Assembly (NCBI GenBank): GCA_040285825.1
Contig: JAUPSS010000001.1
Span: forward strand, 3,844,001-3,908,000
Origin: Eukaryota sp. TZLM1-RC
Taxonomy: Eukaryota > Metamonada: BaSk clade
Direction of reading: 5' to 3'
DNA: 64,000 bases
In this document: piece by piece, positions 51,276-62,675 of the stretch
How positions within the stretch are numbered: position 1 is the first letter of the stretch
Layout of the letters: every line of letters starts with the position of its first letter
Position numbers and translations under genes: made by a program
The notes under the pieces: generated by a model
The model's input: only the letters and a program-made list of their open reading frames with translations
What the model was told of the DNA's origin: nothing
The model's database searches: none

Positions 51276-52797
51276 ATTAGTTGATTTATTTTTTATTTAT
51301 TTATTTTTTATTTATTTATTTTTATTGTATTATAGGTAATATATTTAAGGTTTTTGGTTTGACAACTTGCGTTTGTGATGCTTTGTGTGTCACAGTAGAT
51401 AACTAAAGCATAGTATATTCAAATTCACTATCCCTTGCAAAGGCCATCACTAGTGAAGTCTATTACATTCTAGACCAATTGGCCACAGTACAACAAAATA
51501 CCGAATTGTCAGTCGTAACCGTGAATTCGGCAATCTTTATCGAGTTTTTTCATTTTTTGATTGCCAAAAGTTATCCAGGTTTTTTAATGGTCGACTTTTA
51601 CAGTCTTGAGTTGTGGAGCATTCATTTTAATTCAACAAAATTCCAAATTATTCCTCATCATGCGTTTGTTTTTTCCATTTTTACTGAGTTTCAAGTCATC
51701 AAAAGGTCCTTTCTCAGGGATCAAAATCACACACTGCTTGTGTTTTATCCAACCAGATACTGAATTGGTTTTAACAAATAAATAAGTAACAATCAAATTA
51801 CTTCCACTCTTGTCCTTGTACATTGACTTAGAATACTTTATTCTTTGTGGCACCAGTTGGCATCTTTTGTACAAGGTTATAATTATTCAAGTATGATCTC
51901 ACCTATGGGAACACCATAAACATAACTTGTTCCTTAATCTGCTATTTATTAATCATTATCCATGAACAAGATGAACTCAAACACAAACAGTACTCAACAA
52001 ATGAACGGTACATGTATTTTGTAAAGTCGGCTTATAATCGTGTTGAAAATAACTTGTAATTTGAACAAACGTCAAAGGAAAATAACCAATAAATATATTA
52101 CTAACTCAGCCTCTTTTATGAGGCCAATACAAATCATTTCACAAACATTGTCTAAGATCAAGATATCATAGCAGGAGGAGGAATCAAAACACAATGAATG
52201 CCAATTCGAAAACACTATAAAAACCAAAACTCATTTTGTTTCCTAGAAAGCTGCTTTTTCTTTGAATGCAAATGAAGTGTTTTCTAGGTGTCAAATAATA
52301 GCGGTCAATCAATTGAAAATGACACTAAATTCCAACTGCTTCTATAAATCAGCTGTAATTTCTTCAATTTCTTGTCATACTTGCTTTCTTCATGTGGTGT
52401 TCTTTTCAAAGTTGCCATGATCTTCTTTTGCTTTAATTTTGATCTGTATTAAATTTTCTGAATCGAAGTGTCATTGGTAAAACATATATAAGTAATATAC
52501 AGTTATTGAATGCTATTTACTAAGGTTTGAGTTTTGAATTCGATTCTTGTACTTCCTTTTCTGATGGATGCTTGCAACAAAATTAAACCTTGATCCTACC
52601 TCCAGTAAATGCATTGTTTCAATTCGATCTTCGTTAAATTGATCTCAAAAATATATATTCCCAACACTAATAAACTATAGTATATGAATAGATGGCTTGT
52701 TCCAAAATTCAATACCATTTCTTAGCAACTGATATGTTGGCCCGATAAGGTCAGCTGATGTTTATTATTTTTGTCCCCAGAGCGTTTATAGAGTAGA
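51276..52797. other. Intergenic, no gene seen
   Basis: About 1.5 kb. A TTTATTTATTTATT run (51290-51325) follows the CFAP210-like gene. Otherwise AT-rich and non-coding. Confidence 0.5.
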
Positions 52798-52990
52798 CCA
52801 TGGAAAAATCCAAAAATGCTGCAGATTCACTGTAGTAAAAGGCTATAACTTAAGACAAATATGAAGGTCTATCACCAGCACTATACTTCACAAAATAATC
52901 TACAATTGTCTTGATGTTGATACATGCTAACTTTTTACGATTTCATCTCTTATTCTTCTTTACTGCTGAACTCGAAACATCTTTCATGGA
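52798..52990 (-). pseudogene. Fanzor C-terminal remnant, copy 2
   Basis: This DNA is colinear with 32180-32370 (about 80% identity by eye). The minus strand gives NRKKLACINIKTIVDYF and DRPSYLS with the stop at the same place as copy 1. The Trp of the WNR motif is Gly-like here, and the catalytic Asp is Lys. The preceding zinc-ribbon part is barely recognisable. The shared 3' flank shows that both copies came from one mobile unit, not from independent capture. Confidence 0.75.
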
Positions 52991-54245
52991 TTCTTATAAT
53001 CCTGTATACCCTCCAGCTGATCCAGTTTCCAAAGGAAAATCAAGCGAGGATATTTAATGCCGAAATGTGCAGCTCAAGTGGGTTGTTTGAAGTCCACTTT
53101 ACCCAATAATATAATAATAATATGGACATTGGGCAATTTGTTGTTTGTCTCCTAGAGTTGTTTGTCTCCTATTGACATAAAGGTATGCCTCATCCAAGCT
53201 GGATTTGTGTTTTTTGAATCGTGCTACTGTTGCTCAACCTGAAAAGTTTTTATACTTTTTAATAGATTATTTTCCTTTTTTTATTTTTTATTAATTCAAC
53301 AATCACAGACATCTATTCTATCATAAACAGGATTTTGTGATTTCATTTTTCTCTTGTTTATCTCCTCTCTAATTTCACAAAAATGTTAACTGTTCATCGA
53401 CCAATTTTTACCTGAGTTGGCTCTATATTTTTTTATTCTTTTTTTATTTAACCACAAAAGGGACATTGGATTGTTTCAATATTTTCTGTCGAAAATAGCA
53501 TTCACGACAAGTATTTCCAAATCTTCAACAAATCTTATGTGTTGACAGTCTAACTAGTGACAACCTTAACCCTTTAGTTAAATTTGATTATCTTAGCAGC
53601 AAATGGAAATTTTTCAATATCGCTCCTTTATGCATTTATTTTCACCAATTTATGACCAGGTCGCATTCTGTATATGATTTTTTACAAGATGGTTGTTTGT
53701 ATCTATTATATTCTGCATTATGTGGAAATTTATCTCATATACTTGAGAATGTAAAAATTCAAAAGCCCATGTTGGCTCAGAGCCATTTCTAGTAATTTTG
53801 TAATTATCACGTGATGCCACGTCATCAGTGGTTTAAGTAGATCATTGTAATTTTCTCTGTGCCTTTTATTCACCCTCCTTGTGATAAACATCCTGTTACG
53901 AAGTTTTCTGTTTCTACAAGGTTTACAATGCATGCGAACCCAACACCCACAGACCTATCTCACGATTTTTAGCAAAATATTGAGGTACTTGTGCTGAAAA
54001 ATAGATGATGACTTGCATTTCTGATCAGATCCATTTCGAGCAGGCAATGGGTGTGATTTGATGGATGGTATAGAGCAACAAGAACAATGTAGATGTACAG
54101 CAGATTAATTTGAGTAGGCTACTGTACAAATCTTTCATTTGTGATAATAATGTCAAATAAATCAAAACAATCAAATTTATTTAAAAATTCAATTACTTAA
54201 GCATGTACAATTTACAAATAAAAAAGAAAAACAGAGAATAAAAAA
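52991..54245. other. Intergenic, no gene seen
   Basis: Contains ATCACGTGATGCCACGTCA at 53806-53824, the same 19-mer as 6690-6708. A possible decayed coding stretch lies near 53560-53780 on the plus strand (KWKFFNIAPLCIYFHQF) but has no match I know. Confidence 0.45.
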
Positions 54246-54965
54246 TTAAATACGTCCTGCTCTTTGGTAACTAAGCCTACTAAAATAGGGCAAGTTTAGA
54301 ACATCAAACACTGAATGATTAGAGACTGAACGATTAGAGCGGTTATGATTACATGGTTTCCGATCTTTGGCGGTTAAAGGACGACCATCCAAAGAACTTG
54401 GTAAATTACGTCGTCGGTTCCTATTGTATGGGGTATTGAATAACCAGAAATCAGGGAACACCGTAAACGCATTGGCTTGAGGTATGGGTTGCGAAAGGGC
54501 AAAGTACTTTTGTAAAAACGATAAAAGTTTTGGCGAAGGCCGATCATAGGCTACGGCTTGGGGTGTCGTGCAATAATAGTTCAGAAAACCATCAAACAAG
54601 AGCTTTCCGGTTCCTTGACGTTGCTTGCTGACATAGAAATCAAGGCAACATATAGGATCGACCTCTGTGAGTACTCCTTCCTTACATAAGAACAAATGCC
54701 GTGACGCACTTTTGAGGAAGCCGACTGGTGTTTTGTTAATGCTATAAACAAACAAAACTGCATCATTCTGGGTGATGAGTTTTGTGAACGTTGTGATTGG
54801 TGTGTTGAGCTTCTGGGCTTCTGCAGAGGCCTTCCCGAGAGAATCTATGTATTGTTGAAATTGTTGCTTCTTAAAATCGGGCATTGACAAGTGCGATGCT
54901 TCCCAAATAGACAAGTCTTCAGGGAAAAGACTACATTGATTGAAGGTTCCAGTGGTACCAAGCAT
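54246..54965 (-). CDS. ATAT1: Alpha-tubulin N-acetyltransferase (ATAT1/MEC-17)
   Basis: I start it at ATG 54965 (MLGTTGTFNQCSLFPEDL); the frame also has a TTG two codons earlier. About 239 residues. Family markers: LFPEDL (10-18), YIDSLGKASAEAQKLNTPIT (40-59), VGFLKSASRHLFLCKEG (81-97), PICCLDFYV with the catalytic Asp at 109, the acetyl-CoA loop KQRQGTGKLLFDGFL (114-128), and YDRPSPKLLSFLQKYF (140-155). It acetylates Lys40 of alpha-tubulin inside the microtubule lumen, typically of axonemes. The C-terminal tail is basic (RNRRRNLP) and not conserved. Complete and single-exon. Confidence 0.95.
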   Translation of the reverse strand: MLGTTGTFNQCSLFPEDLSIWEASHLSMPDFKKQQFQQYIDSLGKASAEAQKLNTPITTFTKLITQNDAVLFVYSINKTPVGFLKSASRHLFLCKEGVLTEVDPICCLDFYVSKQRQGTGKLLFDGFLNYYCTTPQAVAYDRPSPKLLSFLQKYFALSQPIPQANAFTVFPDFWLFNTPYNRNRRRNLPSSLDGRPLTAKDRKPCNHNRSNRSVSNHSVFDVLNLPYFSRLSYQRAGRI

Positions 54966-55669
54966 TTGCAATCAAAATTGTTTGTGGAATTTGGATACAG
55001 AAAAAGTCAGCTATTTTGTTGTTGGTGACGCAGGTTTGAAGCACGTAGAGTACTTGTTGCTTCTCAATGGTATAATTCTGTCCGTTGTGAAATTTATTTA
55101 ATAAGTGTTCATTATGGAAATTCAAATGTTTAATTTAAGTTTTGATGATTAATTTCTTTATGAAAAATTCACAAGATCTTACAACAGTGAGAGGAAGAAA
55201 TGAAAGGAGGAAATTTACTACAAGCTCTTGATTTCAAAACATCAGAGCTTTTGATCAAGACCAAGCAAATAATCCTATTTATTTATAATACTCCTATTTT
55301 GCGCAAAAAAACCTTAAATAATTAAACAAATAATTAAACAAATATTGTTATTTAACAAAGTTTTTTTGAATATTTTCACGACTATTGAGGGAATGGACAC
55401 CATTGATGAAGTGTTACCAAAGAGAAGAGATAACCTAAAAAAATACGTACTGCAGAATAAAATTAAAGGAAAATTATAGGAAAAGAATGACAAATAAAAA
55501 AATTTGGTATTTTAAAACTGAAGTACTTTGAAATTTAAAAATACATAATACAAAAAAATTGAGATATAAAATTCAGTTAAGTAAAATTAGAAAATTTGAA
55601 AATCAAAACAATATTTGAATCATTTCCTTAAACAATAAATTGAAGTTGTTTAATTTTGAATAAAAATAA
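54966..55669. other. Intergenic, no gene seen
   Basis: About 700 bp, strongly AT-rich, between two minus-strand genes. Confidence 0.5.
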
Positions 55670-57637
55670 TCAAGCAGTCAGATCAACAATTCTTTCCATG
55701 GCAAATTTTCGAAGTTGCTGATCATTGACTTTTAAAAGATTTTCAACCGCAACTAGAGCAGCCTGTCTAAGCTGCACACTTGGTGCTGAGATTGACACTT
55801 CCTGAGACAACTTGAGAATGACATAACCAGACAATTGGGGATGGAGATGAACTATTTTGGATAGCCTGGAAAACAACACAGGTGACTCCGACAGGTGAGA
55901 GAAGTTGTGTTGAGATTTGATTAATTGAAAAATCAACTGCAGAGTCCGAAATTGAATATTTTGGTTTTTGGCACTCAGAAGTGACGAGAAAAGATCACTA
56001 TCTAGAAAAGTCAAACTTGATAACGTGATTGATTGTGAATTGATTGAATTGATTAAAATAGCAATAATAGAACAAATGATTGTAACACAAGATGTTGAAA
56101 TTGAACTAGCCAATATTTGGAATAGAATGTCGAATATTTGGATGATGTCAACATTGATCTCTATTTCGTCGTGTGACAGGTGAAAACTCAAATTTTCAAA
56201 GAATTTCAAAATTAAAGGCAGAACATCATATTTTGATTGGCATTTGAGCAAAAAGGTAGACATTACAGAAACCAAATTTTCAAATTTTCCAAATTTAGAA
56301 GTAATTAAAACAAATTCAACTGACTTAACACAATTCGTAATAAAAATGAGCAAATATTTCGAACTGACAACATAATTGGGATCAACGAGACGTTCCCAAA
56401 TATTTAAAATTTTGCATACCTCTTCATCATTATTGTAAAAATTTGAGAATAAGCTCATTTTTGCTAAAACGGAAAAAGAAAGTTCAACAACCGGATCAAT
56501 ACAATCAGAATCAATTAATTCAATGAGAAAACCACAGAATCTATCAGAAATGATTGAAGAAAACCGACGACTTTTTGTCAAATCAACAACAACGATTAGC
56601 CAGGAGGAGAGAACATCTTTGAAGGTACAATCATCCTGCTGATGCGTAAATTTGGTATAGAATTCATTAAATTTAGAAATAACAATACCAAAACCTTCTG
56701 TAAACCAGGTTTCATTAAATAAATCAAAGTTTTGATTATAAATAAGATTATCTAAAATCAAGTGCAAAAGTATAGCAATGTCTTTTGAACAATCAGCATT
56801 TAAATTAGAAAGTTCAATTGTGTCGAAAAATTCAAAACTTGACCGTAATAATTTGATTGAAAGCTCAGTATCTAGTAGTTTTGGATCAATTATGGAATAA
56901 AAAAGGATCAAAATATTTAGTGAATAGTGGAGCTCATTTTGAGTGAATGAACCAAAATTTGACAAAATACTAACAAGCTCAGAGGTACATAATTGCGGAA
57001 TTAAATCAGAAGAGATGTTAGAGCAATTGTAAATAATATACAGAAAATTTGCAAATATTTTGCCACTTGAAATTTTGGACTTTTTTAAAATTTTAATGAC
57101 CTTTTCTGTTGTGGAGAAGCAATACTTTTGAAATTTCTGAAATTTTGAGCAATATGCTATTAATGTCGAAACCTCAGTTGTGACAATATTTGAATTTAAC
57201 AATAATTCAATTAAATCAACACCATTAGAAAAAACAAGACTCGCTAAAAAAGAATCACTAATCTTCCCAAGTGACGTCAACAAGGTCAATAAAGGAGGAC
57301 TCAGCGTTGACTTTGTTTGAAAAAACGTGATTAAGCGTGGTTTAATGCTACAAAGATTGTCATAGTCCAAGATTAAAGAAAGAACTAAGCAAGCAGGACC
57401 GGAAATAAATGGTGATTCATGGTTCATCAGATCAAGAAAGGAATTGACAAGGGAAGACGTGTATTGTACTGATATACGTTTTGTGATGATGGAGAAGTAA
57501 ATAACGTCTAGAACATGAACCAGGGCCAGCGGATCTGATGAAACAAGGAGAGATTCTACATCACGAAGGAAGGATTGCTGTTCGGTTCGGGAAGTAAGTG
57601 AAAGTAGTATTGAATACACTTGATGTGGTGTTGACAT
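55670..57637 (-). CDS. Helical-repeat (ARM/HEAT-like) protein, unknown
   Basis: I start it at ATG 57637 (MSTPHQVYSILLSL); a TTG lies six codons upstream in frame. About 655 residues, single exon. The whole protein is a run of amphipathic helices rich in Leu, Ile, Ser and Phe (for example LVNSFLDLMNHESPFISGPA and VSILSNFGSFTQNEL), without a catalytic motif, signal peptide or membrane span. The C-terminal part (SVQLRQAALVAVENLLKVND, then LRKFAMERIVDL) looks like ARM/HEAT repeats. Layout and size recall PSMD5-type chaperones or other scaffold proteins, but I cannot name it. Asn/Ser content is higher than in neighbours. Confidence 0.7.
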   Translation of the reverse strand: MSTPHQVYSILLSLTSRTEQQSFLRDVESLLVSSDPLALVHVLDVIYFSIITKRISVQYTSSLVNSFLDLMNHESPFISGPACLVLSLILDYDNLCSIKPRLITFFQTKSTLSPPLLTLLTSLGKISDSFLASLVFSNGVDLIELLLNSNIVTTEVSTLIAYCSKFQKFQKYCFSTTEKVIKILKKSKISSGKIFANFLYIIYNCSNISSDLIPQLCTSELVSILSNFGSFTQNELHYSLNILILFYSIIDPKLLDTELSIKLLRSSFEFFDTIELSNLNADCSKDIAILLHLILDNLIYNQNFDLFNETWFTEGFGIVISKFNEFYTKFTHQQDDCTFKDVLSSWLIVVVDLTKSRRFSSIISDRFCGFLIELIDSDCIDPVVELSFSVLAKMSLFSNFYNNDEEVCKILNIWERLVDPNYVVSSKYLLIFITNCVKSVEFVLITSKFGKFENLVSVMSTFLLKCQSKYDVLPLILKFFENLSFHLSHDEIEINVDIIQIFDILFQILASSISTSCVTIICSIIAILINSINSQSITLSSLTFLDSDLFSSLLSAKNQNIQFRTLQLIFQLIKSQHNFSHLSESPVLFSRLSKIVHLHPQLSGYVILKLSQEVSISAPSVQLRQAALVAVENLLKVNDQQLRKFAMERIVDLTA

Positions 57638-58544
57638 CACTGATCGTTTATTCAAGATGTAGATTCAATAAAGAAATGCATTATCAATAATATATGCCAA
57701 AATAAAATCTAAGGTCCAAATACAATTTCTGAAATTCTGCGGCTTTAACTTGGATTTTGCTGGTATTTGGGTGATTACAGAATGTAAAATCCGTTTTCTT
57801 ATTAAAAACAATTTTTCCTATTAACAATCAGAGCAAAATAGAACAAAAAATCTTGAGGGCAGTACAAACATCTTTTGAAGTACTTTTTTCTCCTTCACGA
57901 ACATTAATAAGTGTGTTAGTTCTAGACAATTAGTCGTGTTTGGTTTCATAACAAAACTCCAAAATGACGAGTTCATGCTCTCACTTCACCTAAGTGAGAC
58001 GTTAACCCTAACCCTAACTTTAACACTAACCTAAAACCAACGTAGACCGTCGTCTCGCTTCAATTCCGACGAGCTGAGATTTTTTACCACTCAAAATCAT
58101 TCAAATAAGGGTTTACACCCCACTTCATTCATATCCTGAATAGGAGAAGCTCTTTTGTATGGAATGTAGTTAAAGTGAGAAAGCTAGAAGTAGAGGGACT
58201 TCTAGAACAAGAAAATCACAAATTGATCTGAATTGAAAAGTAAAAATATTTGGCTCCAACACATAGCACAAATCTATTTTATGGAAGCCTCGATTTTTGC
58301 TGCTCATCATCTATTAACAGACGATCTGTGATTAGAACGATGAAATCGGAGAAAATGATTGAAATGTTCAAGACATAACAGTTTATCTATAATGAGTAAA
58401 AGCAGAAACATTAACATCGAAATGAAGAGAGAACATGAACCATTATGAATGTTAGTGTAGACAGAAACGATCAAATAGACCTGATGTGTCTGTAAGTTAA
58501 AAGGAGCGTCAATATACCATGAAAATTTTTAGATTCCAATAAAT
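57638..58544. other. Intergenic with a telomere-like motif
   Basis: No gene. At 58003-58020 the sequence reads TTAACCCTAACCCTAACT, continuing as degenerate CTTTAACACTAACCTAA. Just before it is a perfect hairpin TCTCACTT-CACCT-AAGTGAGA (57979-57999). Confidence 0.6.
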
Positions 58545-59423
58545 TATTTAATTTATTAAACTTGCACACTTGACAAAAGAACTCGTAACTAATGGGACTA
58601 AATTCATTGAACCATGATTTCCTCTACAAAAACTTAATCTGCTTGATGTCTAGCTAATGCTTCTAAAATTCGATTGAAAAACCAAGGCACTCTATTAATA
58701 ATCGCAAATTGTTGCCGTTAGGCATTATACTAGCTGAAAGGTAGAATTTATGTTGGTGTAAGGCGGGTTAAGATAAAGATAATTTTATTCAATGTTATTC
58801 TATATATACTAAGGTACTCACAAGTGAAATACCTACAAAGTTGAATCCGAGAGCGCTTTAAAAATAAATCAAATCTTTTCATTGTTTTTCCTTGAACCAT
58901 TTTTTGAAAACCATTCAAAATGGTTCCTGCTTCAACTGATTATTAAACTTCAGTTTTATTTATCGAAAATGGGAAAGCAATAAAAACAAGTGGTCTATTT
59001 CTATCAGCATCAGCTTCTTCAATGTCTTTGTCATATGATCTATGTTTTTCTTGGGTCTTAAATTCGAGAACATTTACAGGATTAAGTTTTCTTCTTTGAA
59101 CCAAAGCGTCATTTGCAACATTACATGTAATGAAAAGCAAATAGTTATCAATTTCGAACAATTCAGAGCATGACCCAAAGTGAGCTGAGGAGAATTTGAA
59201 CAAATACATTTTTCCTTCGATAATAAGTGATTAGTGGGAAAATGCAAATATAATCTCGTTTTGTTACAAACACTTCATCAGTAGCACACAGTCCAAGTCT
59301 TTGTGCTCCAATGGTCACAAACAGTGAAGAATCTGATGACTGATTTTCACAAACACTTTTTTCCAATAACAATGAGTGGAGATCTTGATTTAAAACAACT
59401 GAGCTGCATATACTATTATAAAG
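58545..59423 (-). mobile_element. Degenerate LINE, subfamily C, host of two LTR insertions
   Basis: Minus-strand matches to the copy at 26390-28080: ITCNVANDALVQRRKLNPVN, KTQEKHRSYDKDIEEADADR and PLVFIAFPFSIN (59120-58950). Then, around the solo LTR, come the FLWRS-type and FNRILEALARHQ regions and the 3' tail near 58550. Upstream frames (about 59420-59220) are diverged. Its 5' side is cut by the Ty3/gypsy LTR at 59424. Confidence 0.75.
58710..58837 (-). repeat. Solo LTR in the LINE
   Basis: 128 bp, plus-strand ends TGTTGCCGTTAGGCA and ACCTACA, flanked by AAAT (58706-58709) and AAGT (58838-58841), a 4-bp duplication with one change. The flanking LINE is continuous if it is removed. The GCCGTTAGGCA end resembles the gag-only LTRs, but the rest differs, so it is a separate family. 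Confidence 0.75.
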
Positions 59424-59571
59424 TGATGGTTTTTGCTCGTTAGATTGCGACATACAATGTGAATATAATGAAATTTATTACGAAGAGGAATTGTATTCTC
59501 TCTTCTTAAACTAATAGGCGGAATACTAATAAACTATATAATTAAACTATAAATACTATACAAGATTAACA
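59424..59571 (-). repeat. 3' LTR of the Ty3/gypsy element
   Basis: 148 bp. On the minus strand it starts TGTTAATCTTG and ends CCATCA. It is homologous to the solo LTR at 44480-44630. Confidence 0.88.
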
Positions 59572-60040
59572 CTGCCTTTTCCTCTCTTTCGAGCGACGAG
59601 CCTTGGAAGCTCTAGTCACAGGAGGTGAACTATTAGAATTAGTACGCTTCTTGGGAGGAGCGGTTTTAGTACGGCGACGTGCTTTTGAAGTCTTGATAAA
59701 GTCTTTATACGCGGCAGTATTTTGGACTGTAGACAAGTGTTCAGTGGTGATCTCTTTTCCAGGCCATTGCACTTGGCAAAAGTCACCGTCCTGACTGAGC
59801 ACCTTTTCGATGATGTGTTCTTCGACATCACCAGCAGCGACCCATGAGTGGAACTCATCGTTGGCGGGCAGGCTTGAGTGCCAGGATGCTAAATGTTTGA
59901 CGCTAGCTTGGACAATCGTACCGGTGCAGAGATTCTTTATATTCACAGACAAATTGGATACGATTTCGGTAATTAGGAAAGGTCCTAAAAAATCTCCATG
60001 TAGCTTAGCGGAGGAGCTGGAAGCTCGTAATACCAATTGA
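59566..60040 (-). pseudogene. Integrase C-terminus with GPY/F and chromodomain-like tail
   Basis: SSSSAKLHGDFLGPFLI is the GPY/F-type motif. EEHIIEKVLSQDGDFCQVQW and then STVQNTAAYKDFIK follow the chromodomain plan (hydrophobic strand, Val-x-Trp, C-terminal helix), although several aromatic cage positions are not conserved. A long Lys/Arg-rich tail follows. A frameshift at about 60045 separates it from the integrase core. Confidence 0.75.
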
Positions 60041-60046
60041 TCAACT

Positions 60047-61660
60047 TCAAAAAGGATTTGGAGTTGTAGATCTAGTTAGCTTGGAAGCTTTGGAAGCTTG
60101 ATGGTGTGCTGCCTTTTCCTGTTTTTCTTTCAATCTACGAAATTTAGATTGAATTTCATGAATAAAAGTTGACTCAGACGTCGAGCTTTCAATGATTTCA
60201 AGTATTTTACCAGGGTCTGATCTAGGAGACACATCTGAGCCAAAGATCACTTGGTATGGAGTGTGGTTTGTTATTGAACTCTTGGAAGAGTTGATTAATA
60301 ATTGCACATAAGGCAAATATTCCGACCACACATCGTAGTCGTTGAAGTCTACTAGCAATTTCCGTAGGTGTTGCAGGATATCTCTGTGTCGGCGCTCTAC
60401 CAAGCCGTTGGACTGGGAAAACCTTGGAATTGACTTAGACACCTCTGTGCCCAAAAATTTGCTTAGTTCGTCAAAGACAGCTTTGGAAAATTCAGGCCCA
60501 TTATCGCTGTGGATTTGAAATGGTATACCAAAGATGGCACAGACTTTCCAGATTAATGCGTCTGCAGTGAGATTGGCATTTATTTCTTTTAAAGGTACGA
60601 TGATCGTAAAACTAGAGAAGCTGTCAATAAATACAACGATGTATTTGTAGCCTTTTTGGTCTTCTGGAAGATGACCAATAACATCGGCGTTGACACGAGC
60701 GAAAGGTCTGTCAGCCCACAATGAACCGGTTGGGGGAACGTGCAGCTTGGGAACTGGCTTCGTTTTCTGACATGAGGGGCATCCTTGGACGTGCTTATTC
60801 ATGTCAGTGAGCATGTTAGGCCACCAACAATTACTGTTTCTGAGCTTGTTCAGACTTTCAGCTTTGCTTGGGTGGCCTCCATGCAGAAGTCCGTGCAACA
60901 AGTTAAGGGTGCCCTTACTGAGTGATTTGAGAATCATTATCTTGTTGTCATGAGTCATATATAAATCAAGATGATTATTATGAACACAGTTGTTGAAAGA
61001 GGGGTCTTTGGAAGCTATGGCAAGCTTCTGTTCGGACCTAATCCTACAGAGCCATGGCTCGAAAATAGGGAGGTCGTTGGAACATCGTTCTTTGATAACC
61101 ATAATACGTTCGAAGTTGTTTATATTTTCCATGTAGTATCTTTCGTTTTCTGTTCCATCTATTTTATCGATATAAAATATTGGATGAAAATTTGGAGACA
61201 TTTGGTGGGACAAATGATTGATCTCTTGATGGTCTATAGGCGGAACTATTCGAGACAACATATCAGCCCAGAAGTTATCTTCCCCTTTGGTGTGCACCAA
61301 TTCAAAGCAGAATTCAGAGAAAATGGGTAACCATCTGGTTACGATTCTGTTCTTGTCCGGAGCAGTGAACATGTAGGTAATGTTTTGATGGTCTGTGAAT
61401 ATAACCAGTTTCCTTCCTTTCAAGTAGTTTTCAAAACCACTTTGAGTTAACATGAGTAGGATCGCATAGAGTTCCTTTTGGTTTGTCGGCCAGTTCTTTT
61501 GCGAGTTGGTTAACATGCGGTTGGAGAAGCTGATAGGCCTACATTTTCTGTTGATCAGAAGAGTACCGGGGTCGTCGACTTGTTCAATTTGTTCCCAAAT
61601 TACGCCGCCTACAGCGATGTCGGATGCATCGCAACTTATCAGGATTTGGTTTTCCAGTGG
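60047..61660 (-). pseudogene. RNase H and integrase region
   Basis: RNase H: SCDASDIAVGGVIWEQ (about 61640), NQKELYAILLML with its Glu, FTDHQNITYMF with its Asp, and a DNFWADMLSR end. Integrase: an HHCC zinc domain (HGGHPSKAESLNKLRNS, then CPSCQ), and the DDE core with VNADVIGHL, SDNGPEF and a Glu in NGLVERRH. The central integrase frame (61516-60047, 489 codons) is uninterrupted. Confidence 0.9.
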
Positions 61661-62672
61661 ATGTAAGTTGAGAAAACATGTGCTGAGCTATCAGTTGTTT
61701 GATCTTTTGAAGGAGTCCGTCGTGCATGTCGGTCCATTGCAGGCGTTGCGCTCGGGGTTTGGTTTTAACGTTGGCGTTGTTCCCATCCTTCTTGGTCAAT
61801 CTGATGATAGGAGCGATTAGCTCAGATACCTGAGCAAGCCATTCTCTGATGAAGTTGACTGATCCTGCGAGGCTGCGGACGTCTTTGATTGTCTTTGGTC
61901 TAGGAAGATTCAACAAAGACTCAACATGAGTAACATCGATAGTCCGTTGCTTGTTCTGGAAAACACTGCCCAGTATTTTGATCGGGTGTCTGGAAGACAC
62001 GAAATGGCACTTTGGAAGTCCCAAGGAAACTCTTTTGCATCTGGCTCAATCAAGGACGTTTCGGAGCCGTTCGATGAATTCGTCAAAGGTTGAACCAATG
62101 ATTCTGATGTCATCTATGTAGATGAGGACACCATTTCCATAGAAGATGTCAGCCATAACGTTTTGGAAAACGGCTGGGACATTCTTGAGGCCAAAAGCAG
62201 CTCGTTTGAACATGATGCTTTTGCCAGGATTGCTCAGGGCTGTTTTCTGCCAGTCCTTTTCAGCAATCTTGAGTCGCCAAAAGGCTTTGGGGAGGTCAAG
62301 GGTGCCTATGTAATTCGCTTGGGAAAAAAATACCAGCAAATCGGAGATCCTTGGGAGGTTGGGCTTAATAGGAATGGTGTTGGCGTTGACTCCGTCCTTG
62401 CCACTATAATCACCAGTAAGACGGGGTTTATGGTGATCTGGGTAGACCACGGGACAGACAGGGGAGCTGAACTCATGGTTCGATGGAACAGCAAATCCTG
62501 AGTCTACGAGTCCGTCGAAAATTTGGTTAGCGACCTCTAGCCTGTCTGGATTCAGGGTCCTGGGGGGTCTTTTAACTCTGACGTCTTCATTGTAAAAGTT
62601 GATTTCCATGGAAGGGCAATCAATACCTTCAGCGTGAGGCTTGAGGGTAAACACGTCTTCGAACTCTTTCAA
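61584..62672 (-). pseudogene. Reverse transcriptase region
   Basis: The first frame (62672-62046) has LDLPKAFWRLKI with the motif-A Asp, AAFGLKNVPAVFQ and the catalytic YIDDI. A frameshift at about 62043 leads to the thumb and connection part (PKCHFVSSRHPIKILGSVF, LAGSVNFIREWL). It begins right after an in-frame TAA, with EFEDVF, the usual first block of gypsy RT. Confidence 0.9.
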
Positions 62673-62675
62673 AGT

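Noticed and set aside
51479-51763. 94-codon plus-strand frame
   Set aside because: It starts at TTG, lacks a domain and lies in AT-rich intergenic DNA.
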